From assembly GCA_963831605.1 (NCBI GenBank), contig CAWHQR010000004.1:61403-125402 (forward strand): 64,000 nt of DNA. The letters run 5' to 3'. Position 1 is the stretch's first letter. Each line of letters opens with the position of its first letter. This document shows, in pieces, positions 1 to 7,558 of the stretch. Position numbers and translations under genes: made by a program. The notes beneath the pieces were generated by a model. The model was not told where the DNA came from and ran no database searches. It saw only the letters and a program-made list of their open reading frames with translations. This DNA comes from DASUPK01 sp963831605. GTDB lineage: Bacteria > Actinomycetota > Thermoleophilia > Solirubrobacterales > 70-9.

Positions 1-397
1 GCGGCACCGGCACGGGGTTGCCGTGCTCGTCGACGGCGACCATGGTCAGGTAGGCGGTGCTGGTGTGGCGAACCTCGCGGCTGATGGCATTCTCGGCCTC
101 GACGCGCACTCCGACCTCCATCGAGGTTCGCCAGGCGGCGTTGACGCTCGCGATGCAGCGCAGCAGCTCGCCGACGTACAGCGGCAGGGCGAAGGTCATC
201 CGGTCCATTCCGGCGGTCACCACCCTGCAGCCGCTGTGGCGGATCGCCGCGATCCCAGCGACCTCGTCGCACATCCTCATCACCACACCGCCGTGGATGA
301 ACCCCGCGGAGTTCGCATCCTGGATGCTCATCCACCGGATCAACTCGGATTCCGAACCCGCGACCGTGCGTGCGCCGCTGTGCTCCTTCTCGGCCAT
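1..397 (-). CDS. Acyl-CoA thioesterase, hotdog fold (partial, C-terminus off the left edge)
   Basis: The reading frame runs from an ATG at 397 to the window edge without a stop (132 codons seen). The product begins MAEKEHSGARTV and carries the hotdog acyl-CoA hydrolase signature 'SAGFIHGGVVMRMCDEVAG' near residues 29-47, with the Asn just before it and the Asp of CDE placed like the catalytic pair of YciA/ACOT-type enzymes. The expected role is hydrolysis of acyl-CoA to free acid and CoA in the cytoplasm. It is divergent from the glycosyltransferase that starts at 432. The substrate cannot be told. Confidence 0.85.
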   Translation of the reverse strand, partial: MAEKEHSGARTVAGSESELIRWMSIQDANSAGFIHGGVVMRMCDEVAGIAAIRHSGCRVVTAGMDRMTFALPLYVGELLRCIASVNAAWRTSMEVGVRVEAENAISREVRHTSTAYLTMVAVDEHGNPVPVP

Positions 398-431
398 GAG
401 GCCGATCCTAGTCGGGCTACTCTCCGCCCGA

Positions 432-1265
432 ATGTCCCGCCACGGCGACATCACGGTCGTGATCCCCTGTTTCAACCATGGGCGCTTCCTGTTCGAATCG
501 GTCGAGCGGGCGCTCGGCCAGGACGGCGGGCCGCCGAAGGTGATCGTGGTCGACGACGGCTCCACCGACGCCGAGACCGAGAGGGCCCTCGATGCCCTGC
601 CCGACGGCGTCCGTCTGATCCGCCAGGAGAACGCGGGGGTGGCCGTCGCTCGGAACGCGGGCTTTGAGAACTCCGACTCCGAGCTCCTGCTGATGGTCGA
701 CGCCGACGACCGTCTCACGCTCGATGCTCTCGACACACTGCGCCCGCCGCTCGAAGCGAACGCGGATGTCGGCTACTGCTACGGGCTGATGAAGCTGATC
801 GGCGCCTGGTCCGGCGTGCTGCGCTTTCCGGACTTCGACCCCTACATCCTGTTGCACCGCTCGATCGCGGGAGCCCAGCTGGGGCTGGTCAGGCGGCGCT
901 GCTGGGAGGACGCGGGAGGCTTCGACCCGGCGATCGACGGCTACGAGGACTGGGACTTCTGTCTGAGCGCGCTGGAGAAGGGCTGGCGAGGCCTGCAGAT
1001 CGACCAGGTGACGCACGAGTACCGCAAGCACGAGCGCTCCGGCGAGGAGGGCCATCGCCGCCAGTACCGCCACATCTACCGCCAGCTGCGCGCCAAGCAT
1101 GCGGAGCTGTTCGCCCGTCGCCCCGAGTTCGCCCGCGAGACGCCGCTCGGCCCGTTTCACCGTCTCGTCTACCGGACCTACTTCGCCTGGCGCCCTGTGC
1201 CGGCGAAGCTGGAGAAGGCTCTCTACCGCAACGTCATCTTCCGCAGGGATACCGCCGCCCAGTAG
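432..1265 (+). CDS. Family 2 glycosyltransferase
   Basis: This 277-aa GT-A type enzyme should transfer a sugar from a nucleotide-sugar donor on the cytoplasmic side. The N-terminus reads 'ITVVIPCFNHGRFLFES', followed by 'VVDDGSTD' near residue 40 and the metal-binding 'MVDADDR' near residue 90. The later 'GFDPAIDGYEDWDFCL' is the typical acceptor-side GT2 motif. The frame is open further upstream, but ATG 432 is chosen because the GT2 fold begins right there and the upstream stretch is antisense to the thioesterase. Its stop codon lies inside a 16-bp sequence that recurs at 5036. It is separated from the main glycan cluster by the MFS/ZIP segment. Confidence 0.88.
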   Translation: MSRHGDITVVIPCFNHGRFLFESVERALGQDGGPPKVIVVDDGSTDAETERALDALPDGVRLIRQENAGVAVARNAGFENSDSELLLMVDADDRLTLDALDTLRPPLEANADVGYCYGLMKLIGAWSGVLRFPDFDPYILLHRSIAGAQLGLVRRRCWEDAGGFDPAIDGYEDWDFCLSALEKGWRGLQIDQVTHEYRKHERSGEEGHRRQYRHIYRQLRAKHAELFARRPEFARETPLGPFHRLVYRTYFAWRPVPAKLEKALYRNVIFRRDTAAQ

Positions 1266-1270
1266 TCACA
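1255..1270 (+). repeat. 16-bp direct repeat, left copy
   Basis: The 16 bases ccgcccagtagtcaca are identical at 5036-5051 in the same orientation. This copy includes the last codons and TAG of the glycosyltransferase. It lies 30 bp outside the left 25-bp inverted repeat. Confidence 0.75.
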
Positions 1271-1300
1271 AGGGAGAGGAGAAGAGCCCTACCTAAACAG

Positions 1301-1325
1301 GACGGGGTGCTGCTTTGCATGGAAA
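1301..1325 (-). repeat. 25-bp inverted repeat, left copy
   Basis: Its reverse complement matches 5010-5034 at 24 of 25 positions; the core on the + strand is gctgctttgcatggaaa. An 18-bp piece of it recurs at 3937-3954 and a degenerate copy lies at 3117-3136. It sits in the 175-bp gap between the glycosyltransferase and the MFS gene, where no other gene is seen. Confidence 0.75.
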
Positions 1326-1440
1326 GCGCCGGTCCCTCGTCGGTTAGTGCGCACCGGCCATAGGGTTGGATCGTGAGCAGCGACGAGTCATCCGTCGAAG
1401 GTGATCCGAGAATCGAGTTCAAGCGGCGCGGTGATCGGCG

Positions 1441-3006
1441 ATGAGCGGAACCGGAAATCCAGGACTTGCGATCCGGCTGGCGATGGCGATGTTTGTATTC
1501 GTCATCGACACGTCCCTGATGAACGTCTCGATCTCAGCGGTCGTCCACGACCTCCACACGACCACGAGCGGGGTCCAATCGGCGATCGCCATCGAGGCCT
1601 TGGTTTCCGCGGCCTTCATCCTGATCGGCAGCAAGATCGCCGACCTCTGGAGCCGCAAGCGGGCCTACATCCTCGGTCTGGTCCTGTACGCGGTAGGTGC
1701 CATCGCGATGACTGTCGCTCAGGACCTTGCGGCGGTCATCGTCTTCTGGGCAGTGATCGGTGGCCTTGGTGCCTCCCTCTATTTCCCTGCGATGCAGGCG
1801 CTGATCCACGGCAACTTCGAGGGCAAGGCCCAGGTGAAGGTCTACGCCCTGGCCGGTGCAGCGGCCGCCGTCGGCGCCGCCATCGGACCCCTGATCGGTG
1901 GCTTTCTCACCACTCTGCTCTCTTGGCGCGTCGGTTTCCTGCTCGAAGCCGTGGTCATCGCGGTCGTGCTCTCCGGCTCAGGGCTCATCCGCGACGTGCC
2001 CTACACCGGCGATCGTGGCATCGACATCGTCGGCTCGGTCCTCTCCGTCCTGGGCATGGGCTGCCTCGTCCTGGGAATCCTGGCGTGGCAGGAGGGCGGC
2101 GACTCGGTTGCGGCTCTCCTGGCGCTGGGCCTGATCGGGCTGGGAGCCCTCGTCTGGTGGCTCCGGCGGCGCAAGCGTGACGGGAAACCCATCCTGCTCG
2201 ATCCGGACCTGTTCAGGATCAGGCTGTTCAGCTTCGGGCTCACGGCCGGGGTCCTACAGCAGATCGCCCTGGGCGGATTGCTGATCGCGTTGCCGCTCTA
2301 TCTGCAGCTCGATCTGGGCTACAACGCGCTGCAGGCAGGCCTGTCGCTCGCTCCCCTGTCGCTCACCGTCTTCGGCGTCGCGCTGCTCGCCGGGAAGCGG
2401 GCGGGCAAGCGGCGTCCGAGCAGCCTCATCCGAGCAGGGTTCGCCCTGCTCGGCGCGGGGGTGCTGCTTCTGATCCCGTTCGTGCCGCGGGTGGACAGCG
2501 GTTGGTACCTGGTGGTTCCGCTGCTGCTTGCGGGAGCCGGTCTGGGCCTCCTGGTCTCGCAGACCAACAGCTACACGCTCTCTCCAGTCGATGAGGAGCG
2601 CGCCGGCGAAGCTTCCGGCGTCAATTCAGCGGTCAGTTCCTTCGGCCTCTCCGTGGGTTTGGCGTTTGCCGGGGCGATCCTGCTGGCGGCGCTCTCCATC
2701 ACCTTCACCAACAAGACCGAGGCGAGCAAGGTCCTCACGCCCGCCGAGCAGCAGCGCGTTGCCGACGCCCTGGAGGACGACGCCCAGGTGATGAGCGATG
2801 CTCAGCTCAACGAGCTGCTCGCGGGACAGCCCAAGGAGACCAGAGAGGAGATCGTCAGCATCAACGACGATGCGCGCCCCGAGGCCCTGCAGTTCGCCCT
2901 GCTGGTTCCGCTCATGGCCGCCGTGGCCGGATTGATTGCCTCGTTCCCGATGGTGCGCCTGCCGGACCCGGTGGCACCGGACGCGCCTGAGACGGCTCTC
3001 GCTTAG
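1441..3006 (+). CDS. MFS drug exporter, DHA2 (EmrB/QacA) type
   Basis: This 521-aa integral membrane protein has many hydrophobic helices, in line with the 14-helix DHA2 family of proton-driven multidrug exporters. Helix 1 ('MAMFVFVIDTSLMNVSI') carries the membrane Asp usual in this family. The motif-A region reads 'GSKIADLWSRKRAYILG' near residues 62-78. 'GGLGASLYFPAMQALI' and 'GAAIGPLIGGFL' follow, the latter being motif-C-like. A hydrophilic loop near residues 425-480 precedes the last helix, as is common. ATG 1441 starts directly before the first helix. It lies inside the segment bounded by inverted repeats and has no co-directional operon partner. Confidence 0.9.
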   Translation: MSGTGNPGLAIRLAMAMFVFVIDTSLMNVSISAVVHDLHTTTSGVQSAIAIEALVSAAFILIGSKIADLWSRKRAYILGLVLYAVGAIAMTVAQDLAAVIVFWAVIGGLGASLYFPAMQALIHGNFEGKAQVKVYALAGAAAAVGAAIGPLIGGFLTTLLSWRVGFLLEAVVIAVVLSGSGLIRDVPYTGDRGIDIVGSVLSVLGMGCLVLGILAWQEGGDSVAALLALGLIGLGALVWWLRRRKRDGKPILLDPDLFRIRLFSFGLTAGVLQQIALGGLLIALPLYLQLDLGYNALQAGLSLAPLSLTVFGVALLAGKRAGKRRPSSLIRAGFALLGAGVLLLIPFVPRVDSGWYLVVPLLLAGAGLGLLVSQTNSYTLSPVDEERAGEASGVNSAVSSFGLSVGLAFAGAILLAALSITFTNKTEASKVLTPAEQQRVADALEDDAQVMSDAQLNELLAGQPKETREEIVSINDDARPEALQFALLVPLMAAVAGLIASFPMVRLPDPVAPDAPETALA

Positions 3007-3326
3007 CCGCAGTCCAAACGCGAACTGGATTGTGTGCACGTTCCGCGACGCGAGACTGGTTCGCTTCGACTCGTTCTCGGACCGAGCGGAGCCCTCGAAC
3101 CCGCTGGGCTGTCGGAGTGCTGCTTTGGACGAAAAGCGACACCTTGATACATGTGAGTCAGCCCCCCGCCGCCAGAGTAGGCCGTGCGGGTTGGCCGGAG
3201 TACGGAGGAGCCCCCACCGCGAGATTTCTTCGGCTCTAGGGCGAAAGCTTCCCCACCCGTACCCATTTGACCCGCTGCGGCGCTTCTCTGGATAGGCAAA
3301 GGACGCCTGTAGAGGCGAGAAGACGA
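3007..3326. other. Non-coding stretch with repeat elements
   Basis: I see no credible coding frame here. The stretch holds a degenerate copy of the 'gctgcttt' repeat (3117-3136) and the first copy of an imperfect ~85-bp intergenic repeat (3157-3245). A purine-rich aggcgag just before 3327 could serve the gene that follows. Confidence 0.5.
3157..3245. repeat. Imperfect ~85-bp intergenic repeat, copy 1
   Basis: Shared blocks with 3824-3905 include gccccccg near the start, a 'ggccggagtacggag' / 'ggtcggagtaacggag' block in the middle, and gcccccaccgcg near the end, with roughly 75-80% matching by eye. It is rich in G and C runs that could fold. The coding or RNA strand is unknown. I do not recognise it as any riboswitch class. 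Confidence 0.6.
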
Positions 3327-3688
3327 ATGGGTTTCCAGAGCAAGAAGCAATCGAATGGCATGCACGCCTGCCCCACCTGCTCCTCGTCCTGGTCCAGCCG
3401 GTCACCTGGCATGAGCAGGGCGACGGTGCCTGGCACGTCGAGCTCCGTTGCCCCGAGTGCGACTGGTGGGGCCGCAACACCTACAGCCAGACCGAGGTCG
3501 ACACCTACGACGAGGAGCTTGATCGCGGCGGGCAGGAGCTGATCGAGGACCTTCGCTCGCTCACCCGGGCGAACATGGAGGAGGAGGCCGATCGGTTCAC
3601 CGCGGCCCTGGCCTGCGACAGCATCCTCCCCGAGGACTTCGATACCGGTGCGGATGAGACACAACGCCGCTCCAATCACAAAAGATGA
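3327..3688 (+). pseudogene. Small zinc-ribbon protein, frameshifted
   Basis: From ATG 3327 (or 3360) the frame reads ...MHACPTCSSS, then must shift at about 3387 to continue as LVQPVTWHEQGDG and 'WHVELRCPECDWWG', ending with the acidic helical stretch 'LTRANMEEEADRFTAAL' and 'ILPEDF' before TGA 3686. The two CPxC knuckles are split between frames; joined, they form one zinc ribbon of about 115 aa. Similar small zinc-ribbon proteins are familiar from high-GC actinobacteria, with unknown function. One missing base in 'ctcctcgtcctgg' would explain the break, so it is either a recent pseudogene or a sequencing error. It lies between two copies of an intergenic repeat. Confidence 0.65.
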
Positions 3689-3823
3689 CGGACGAGACGC
3701 GTTCACATACTGTCGGCGTGCCGCGGGCGGGCCGTTGTTACCTCCCATCGACTGTCCGCCCCGGCTCGCCGGATTCGACGCGGCTGCCAAGTCAGCATCA
3801 CAGCCAGATCTCCTGATAGGAAG

Positions 3824-3905
3824 TCACCTAGCCCCCCGCGCCGTCGAAGGTGGCCGCGCCGGCTGGTCGGAGTAACGGAGAGGCCCCCACCGCGCGTCTA
3901 GGCCC
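3824..3905. repeat. Imperfect ~85-bp intergenic repeat, copy 2
   Basis: This is the partner of 3157-3245, in the same orientation. The pair brackets the frameshifted zinc-ribbon gene. Copy 2 contains gccccccgcgccg, ggtcggagtaacggag and gcccccaccgcg. Confidence 0.6.
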
Positions 3906-3936
3906 TTCGACGCCGCTGGTTATCTGCACCCTCCCC

Positions 3937-3954
3937 GCTGCTTTGCATGGAAAG
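3937..3954 (+). repeat. 18-bp copy of the inverted-repeat core
   Basis: The sequence gctgctttgcatggaaag is identical to part of the left inverted repeat (1301-1325 and the next base) and has the same orientation. It suggests the 25-bp sequence is a dispersed element, not only a pair of ends. Confidence 0.65.
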
Positions 3955-3971
3955 AGGCGGTTTCGGCCTCT

Positions 3972-4175
3972 AGGGGGCGCGAGGAGATTCAGGGCTTCTT
4001 GGAGGAGATGTACACGGCATTTGAGGCGAGGACCGTGGAGCCCGAGGAGATCTTCGAGTCCGGCGAGCAGCAGGTAGCGGTCGTCGTCAACCGTCGGCTG
4101 CGGCCCAAGGGCAGCAGTGCGGAGATCGTGGTTTCGGCAGTTCATGAAGGTTCTTCCGGTCCGGGGGCCGAATAG
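3972..4175 (+). pseudogene. SnoaL-like (NTF2-fold) protein remnant
   Basis: An open stretch reads RGREEIQGFLEEMYTAF, then VEPEEIFESGEQQVAVVV, and ends HEGSSGPGAE at TAG 4173. This matches the middle of SnoaL-like NTF2-fold proteins (helix, then 'vepee.id.gd.vvv' strand) but lacks the N-terminal helix and the last strands. There is no start codon in frame; the frame runs back into the repeat core at 3937. It reads as a relic of a gene about 130 codons long. No function is expected. Confidence 0.5.
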
Positions 4176-4260
4176 GATCGCCTCACACCCACAATTGGAG
4201 GCCCCTCACGCTTATCCCCGTCGACCAGCTTGAGCGCCGCCTGCGCAGAGGACCCTCGTC

Positions 4261-4980
4261 GTGACGGCGGCGCTCGGATGGGGCGCGCTCGCCGCGTCGT
4301 CGCTGGTCATCGGCGCGTTGCTCGGGATCGCCAGGCCCTGGCCCGATCGCCTCATCGGGCTCGTGCTCGCCTTCGGAGCAGGCGCTCTGATCAGCGCCGT
4401 CAGCTTCGACCTCGCGGAACAAGGCGCACGACTCGGCGACCGTGGGGTGCTGGGCGTTGGCCTGGGCCTGGGCGCGGCCACCTTCTTCGCACTCAACCGA
4501 TGGCTGGAACGACGACGCCGGGGCGGTAACGGGGCGGCGGCCGATGAGGACTCCGGGACCGCGCTCGCCCTCGGCGCGTTCCTCGACGGCGTCCCCGAGC
4601 AGCTCGTGCTCGGAATCGGGATCGCGGCGGGCGAGGGGGTCAGTGTCGGGCTGCTCGTCGCGATCTTCGTCTCCAACCTCCCGGAGGCGGTCGGCTCGTC
4701 CGTCGCGATGCGCGCCGCAGGGACCCGACCGGCAGCAATCCGCCGGCTCTGGATCTGTATCGCCCTGATCTGCACCGCGGCCTCCGTCGCTGGCTACACG
4801 ATCGCTGACAACGTGTCGGACAACCTGAACGCCGGCGTTGACGGGTTCGCCGCCGGTGCGCTTCTGGTCATGCTGATCGACTCGATGGTCCCGGAGGCGG
4901 TCCGCAAGGGTGGCGACATCGCGGGTCTGGTCACCGTTCTGGGCTTCGCGATCGCTGCCGCCCTTTCAGGAATCAGATGA
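4261..4980 (+). CDS. ZIP-family metal transporter
   Basis: This 239-aa membrane protein should import or move Zn(II) or other divalent metals. It has about eight hydrophobic segments, a hydrophilic loop near residues 82-98, and the paired ZIP motifs in TM4 and TM5: 'ALGAFLDGVPEQLVLG' (residues 103-118) and 'AIFVSNLPEAVGSSVAM' (about 133-149), with the N/D, P and E residues that line the binuclear site. The classical His of 'HN.PEG' is replaced by D/N, as in the bacterial GufA-like branch. GTG 4261 is the only sensible start. It stands alone between the SnoaL relic and the right inverted repeat. Confidence 0.85.
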   Translation: MTAALGWGALAASSLVIGALLGIARPWPDRLIGLVLAFGAGALISAVSFDLAEQGARLGDRGVLGVGLGLGAATFFALNRWLERRRRGGNGAAADEDSGTALALGAFLDGVPEQLVLGIGIAAGEGVSVGLLVAIFVSNLPEAVGSSVAMRAAGTRPAAIRRLWICIALICTAASVAGYTIADNVSDNLNAGVDGFAAGALLVMLIDSMVPEAVRKGGDIAGLVTVLGFAIAAALSGIR

Positions 4981-5009
4981 GCGCAGGCTGCGCAAAATCC
5001 GGCTTCTGA

Positions 5010-5034
5010 TTTCCATGCAAAGCAGCACCCTGTC
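5010..5034 (+). repeat. 25-bp inverted repeat, right copy
   Basis: This is the inverted partner of 1301-1325 (one mismatch), 30 bp after the ZIP stop codon. The right 16-bp direct repeat follows after one base. Confidence 0.75.
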
Positions 5035-5035
5035 T

Positions 5036-5051
5036 CCGCCCAGTAGTCACA
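5036..5051 (+). repeat. 16-bp direct repeat, right copy
   Basis: It is identical to 1255-1270. Together with the inverted repeats the order is direct repeat - inverted repeat - 3.7 kb - inverted repeat - direct repeat, as in some transposed segments, though the left spacing of 30 bp is not tight. Confidence 0.75.
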
Positions 5052-5101
5052 CGCGGGCGCTCCATCTCGTCCCTTGGTGTAGAGCGACGAAAGGAGCCGT
5101 G

Positions 5102-5407
5102 ATGAGCACTGAGGCGAAGTCCGCCGAGAGAAATGAGGTCATCGAGGAGTTCTCGAAATGGGGTGTGGGCGCCGGGATCCTCGTCGTGGCACTCGCCCCG
5201 CTGGCGATCCCGATCCTGGTCCTGACGGGGGCGACGCTCGCCGTGATGGCGCTGCCGGCGATCCCGCTCGCCCTGATCGCGGGCCTGATCTACCTCCCCG
5301 TCCGGATCGTCCGCGGCCTGCGGGCGCGCCGCCGGCCGCTAGGCCGCGGGGGCGCGGCAGAGGAAGAGGTGCTCGTCGGGGTCGAGTTCCGACCGGCGCA
5401 CCACTGA
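5102..5407 (+). CDS. Small membrane protein of unknown function
   Basis: This 101-aa product starts MSTEAKSAERNEVIEEF, an amphipathic N-terminus. Two adjoining hydrophobic segments follow ('GILVVALAPLAIPILVL' and 'LPAIPLALIAGLIYLPV', about residues 24-67) and then an Arg-rich tail, which fits a helical-hairpin membrane protein. ATG 5102 has a good ribosome site (aaaggag, ending about 5 bases upstream). The last ~23 codons overlap the end of the convergent methyltransferase gene, so the tail may be a read-past extension. I recognise no family. Confidence 0.55.
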   Translation: MSTEAKSAERNEVIEEFSKWGVGAGILVVALAPLAIPILVLTGATLAVMALPAIPLALIAGLIYLPVRIVRGLRARRRPLGRGGAAEEEVLVGVEFRPAHH

Positions 5408-6163
5408 TTCGGAGAACAGCTCCGCGGGGGTCCGGTCCTCGACCTCGAACCCGGCATCGCGGAGGCGATCCGCGAGATCCGCCCCGTAGATCCGGACGTG
5501 GTCCTGCTGGCCGAAGGCGACCATGCGATCGAGCGGCGCCGTGATCGCGGGATCCTCGTAGGTGGACACCTCGGGGCGGTAGGGCGTCAGGACGAGCGCC
5601 AGGCCCCCGGGGGCGAGAACCCTTCGCAGCTCGGACATCGCCGCGCGGTCGTCGGGCACGTGCTCGAGGACGTGGCTGCAGAGGATCAGGTCGAAGGAGG
5701 CGTCCTCGAGGTCCATCTTGGTGATGTCGAGCGCGAGGTCGGCGGGCGCGTAGAGGTCCGCGGTGGTCCGCTCGATCTCGGGCAGCCGGGCGAAGACTGG
5801 GTCGAAGAGGGGCTCGGGGGCGAAATGCAGCAATCGGTGGCCGGGCAGATCGCCGCGGGCGAGCAGCAGCGCGATGGCGCGGTGGCGCGGATGGGAGCGG
5901 CAGCGCGGGCAGATGCCGCCGAAGCCGGCGAGCCGGCGCTCCGACATCCGCTTGAAGTGGCCGCCGCAGCAGGGACACTCGCGGCCCTCGCCGCGAAGCA
6001 GCCGGGCGCTGAGGCGGCCGTTCAGCTCGGCGGCCGCGTAGAGAACACTCGCCAGGCGGTGATGGCGCAGGACCCACTCGATCGCCTCGGCGAGCCAGAC
6101 CGCGACTCGCAGTCGAAGCGTGGGCGCCTCGAAGACCGGACCCCCCTGGGCAACGTCAGCCAC
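5339..6163 (-). CDS. SAM-dependent methyltransferase with zinc-ribbon N-terminus
   Basis: This protein of about 274 aa has two CPxC knuckles ('CPCCGG' and 'CPRCRSH', about residues 62-90) ahead of a class I methyltransferase domain. 'LLHFAPEPLF' marks the start of the Rossmann part, then 'DLILCSHVLEHVPDD' and 'LRRVLAPGGLALVLTPY', the usual motif for strands 4-5. Similar proteins occur in surface-glycan loci. GTG 6163 overlaps the TGA of the upstream glycosyltransferase, suggesting coupled translation. The N-terminal choice is inferred from that overlap. It is convergent with, and overlaps, the small membrane gene at 5102. Confidence 0.8.
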   Translation of the reverse strand: MADVAQGGPVFEAPTLRLRVAVWLAEAIEWVLRHHRLASVLYAAAELNGRLSARLLRGEGRECPCCGGHFKRMSERRLAGFGGICPRCRSHPRHRAIALLLARGDLPGHRLLHFAPEPLFDPVFARLPEIERTTADLYAPADLALDITKMDLEDASFDLILCSHVLEHVPDDRAAMSELRRVLAPGGLALVLTPYRPEVSTYEDPAITAPLDRMVAFGQQDHVRIYGADLADRLRDAGFEVEDRTPAELFSESVVRRSELDPDEHLFLCRAPAA

Positions 6164-6956
6164 GCGCGCCGATCTTCCGGAGCAGCTTGACCAGGCCACG
6201 CGGCTCCGGATGCGGCCAGGATGAGATCCGCGGCAGGATCGCCCGCCTCGTCCCCTCGTAGCCGCGCATGATCCCCCGCTGCACCGGGTTGCGGGCCCAG
6301 CGCAGCCGGATCTCCTTCGCCTCGTTGAGCTGGGTCCAGACGTCCGTCGTCGTCTTGCTGGTCGGGTGGTAGCGGAAGTTGAGAACCGGCTCGTCGATCC
6401 TCTCCACCCGCACCCCGCGCAGCAGCCGCAGGTAGAAGTCGTAGTCGGCCGCGTCGACGTAGCCCTCGTTCAGCGAGGGCGCCCGGTCCATCAGCTCCCG
6501 GCGCCAGATGATCGTCGGGGTGGTGACGAAGGCGCCGAAGTAGAGGTAGCGGCGCCAGCTGAACCTCGGCGGAACCAGGGTGCGGAAGATCTTGCCGTGC
6601 TCGTCGACGTAGTTGACAGCGCCGAAGATCGCGCCGAGGCCCGGGTCGCGCTCGAAGCGATCGAGCGCCCGATCGACCACATCCGGGATGTAGGCGTCGT
6701 CGGCGTTCACCCAGGCGAGCAGGTCGCCCTGCGCGATCCGCAGTCCCTTGTTGACGGCGTTGGTCTGTCCGGAATCGGGCTCGGAGATCCAGGTCAGATG
6801 GGGGTCCTCGCGCCCCTCGAGCAGCTCGATCGTGCCGTCGTCCGAGCGCCCGTCGACGACGATGTGCTCGTGCGGGGTACGCAGGGCGGCCACGCTTTCC
6901 AGCGTGTCGGGCAGGTACCGGGCCATGTTGTAGGTGGGGGTGACGACCGAGAGCAT
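6156..6956 (-). CDS. Family 2 glycosyltransferase
   Basis: This 266-aa enzyme starts 'MLSVVTPTYNMARYLPDTL', then 'IVVDGRSDDGTIELL' and the metal site 'LLAWVNADDAYIP' (about residues 77-89). 'GQTNAVNKGLRIAQG' is the common linker before the DxD region, and 'SKTTT' near the acceptor site resembles WbbL/WcaA-type GT2 enzymes. It should add one sugar to the growing repeat unit. It is the first gene of a two-gene unit with the methyltransferase and is divergent from rfbC, sharing a ~50-bp intergenic region. Confidence 0.88.
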   Translation of the reverse strand: MLSVVTPTYNMARYLPDTLESVAALRTPHEHIVVDGRSDDGTIELLEGREDPHLTWISEPDSGQTNAVNKGLRIAQGDLLAWVNADDAYIPDVVDRALDRFERDPGLGAIFGAVNYVDEHGKIFRTLVPPRFSWRRYLYFGAFVTTPTIIWRRELMDRAPSLNEGYVDAADYDFYLRLLRGVRVERIDEPVLNFRYHPTSKTTTDVWTQLNEAKEIRLRWARNPVQRGIMRGYEGTRRAILPRISSWPHPEPRGLVKLLRKIGARG

Positions 6957-7006
6957 CGGAGCGGGCGCAGGTTAGCCGCCACCGAGATGGCATCATTCCC
7001 GCCCCC

Positions 7007-7558
7007 ATGGAGGTGTTGCCGAACCAGCTCGAGGGCCCGATCCTGTTGCAACCGAAGGTCTTCAGCGACGAGCGGGGGTTCTTCCACGAGACCTATCGCC
7101 GGAACGTCTTCGAGGAGCTCGGCATCTCCGACGAGTTCGTCCAGGACAACCACTCGCGCTCGGCGCGAGGGATCGTGCGCGGGATGCACTATCAGCCCGG
7201 CATGGCCAAGCACGTGCGGTGTGCCCGGGGCGAGATCGTCGACGTCCTCGTTGACATCAGGAAGGGCTCGCCGACGTTCGGGGAGTGGGAGGCATTCACC
7301 CTCAACGACGAGAACCTCCGCCAGCTCTACTGCCCCGACGGCTTCGCGCACGGCTTCTGCGTCACCAGCGACGTCGCGGACGTGATCTACATGTGCTCGG
7401 CCTACTACGACCCCGAGACCGAGAGCGGGATCTCATACCGCGATCCCGACATCGGCATCGAGTGGCCCGACATCGAGCTGACCGCCTCGGAGAAGGACGC
7501 CGCCGCCCCGCTCCTCAAGGATGTTGAGAGTCGGCTCCCCTTCGTCTACGAGGGCTAG
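7007..7558 (+). CDS. rfbC: dTDP-4-dehydrorhamnose 3,5-epimerase
   Basis: The 183-aa cupin enzyme converts dTDP-4-dehydro-6-deoxyglucose to the rhamno epimer in dTDP-L-rhamnose synthesis. Diagnostic motifs are in order: 'DERGFFHETYRR' (about 21-32), 'NHSRSARGIVRGMHYQ' with the catalytic His, 'ARGEIVDVLVDIRKGSPTFG', 'PDGFAHGFCV', and 'YYDPETESGISYRDP' with the active-site Tyr. Length is normal. The rfbA, rfbB and rfbD genes are not in this window. Its stop overlaps by 4 bp with the convergent truncated epimerase. Confidence 0.93.
   Translation: MEVLPNQLEGPILLQPKVFSDERGFFHETYRRNVFEELGISDEFVQDNHSRSARGIVRGMHYQPGMAKHVRCARGEIVDVLVDIRKGSPTFGEWEAFTLNDENLRQLYCPDGFAHGFCVTSDVADVIYMCSAYYDPETESGISYRDPDIGIEWPDIELTASEKDAAAPLLKDVESRLPFVYEG

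Larger units (their letters stand above)
3689..3971. other. Non-coding stretch with second intergenic repeat
   Basis: No supportable gene is visible. The stretch contains copy 2 of the ~85-bp repeat (3824-3905) and an 18-bp copy of the inverted-repeat core (3937-3954) just upstream of the SnoaL-like remnant. Confidence 0.5.

Noticed and set aside
3157..3905. Intergenic repeats as a known riboswitch (SAM-IV, c-di-AMP, cobalamin, glycine)
   Set aside because: The core consensus sequences I know for these classes are not present, and no matching regulated gene lies directly downstream.
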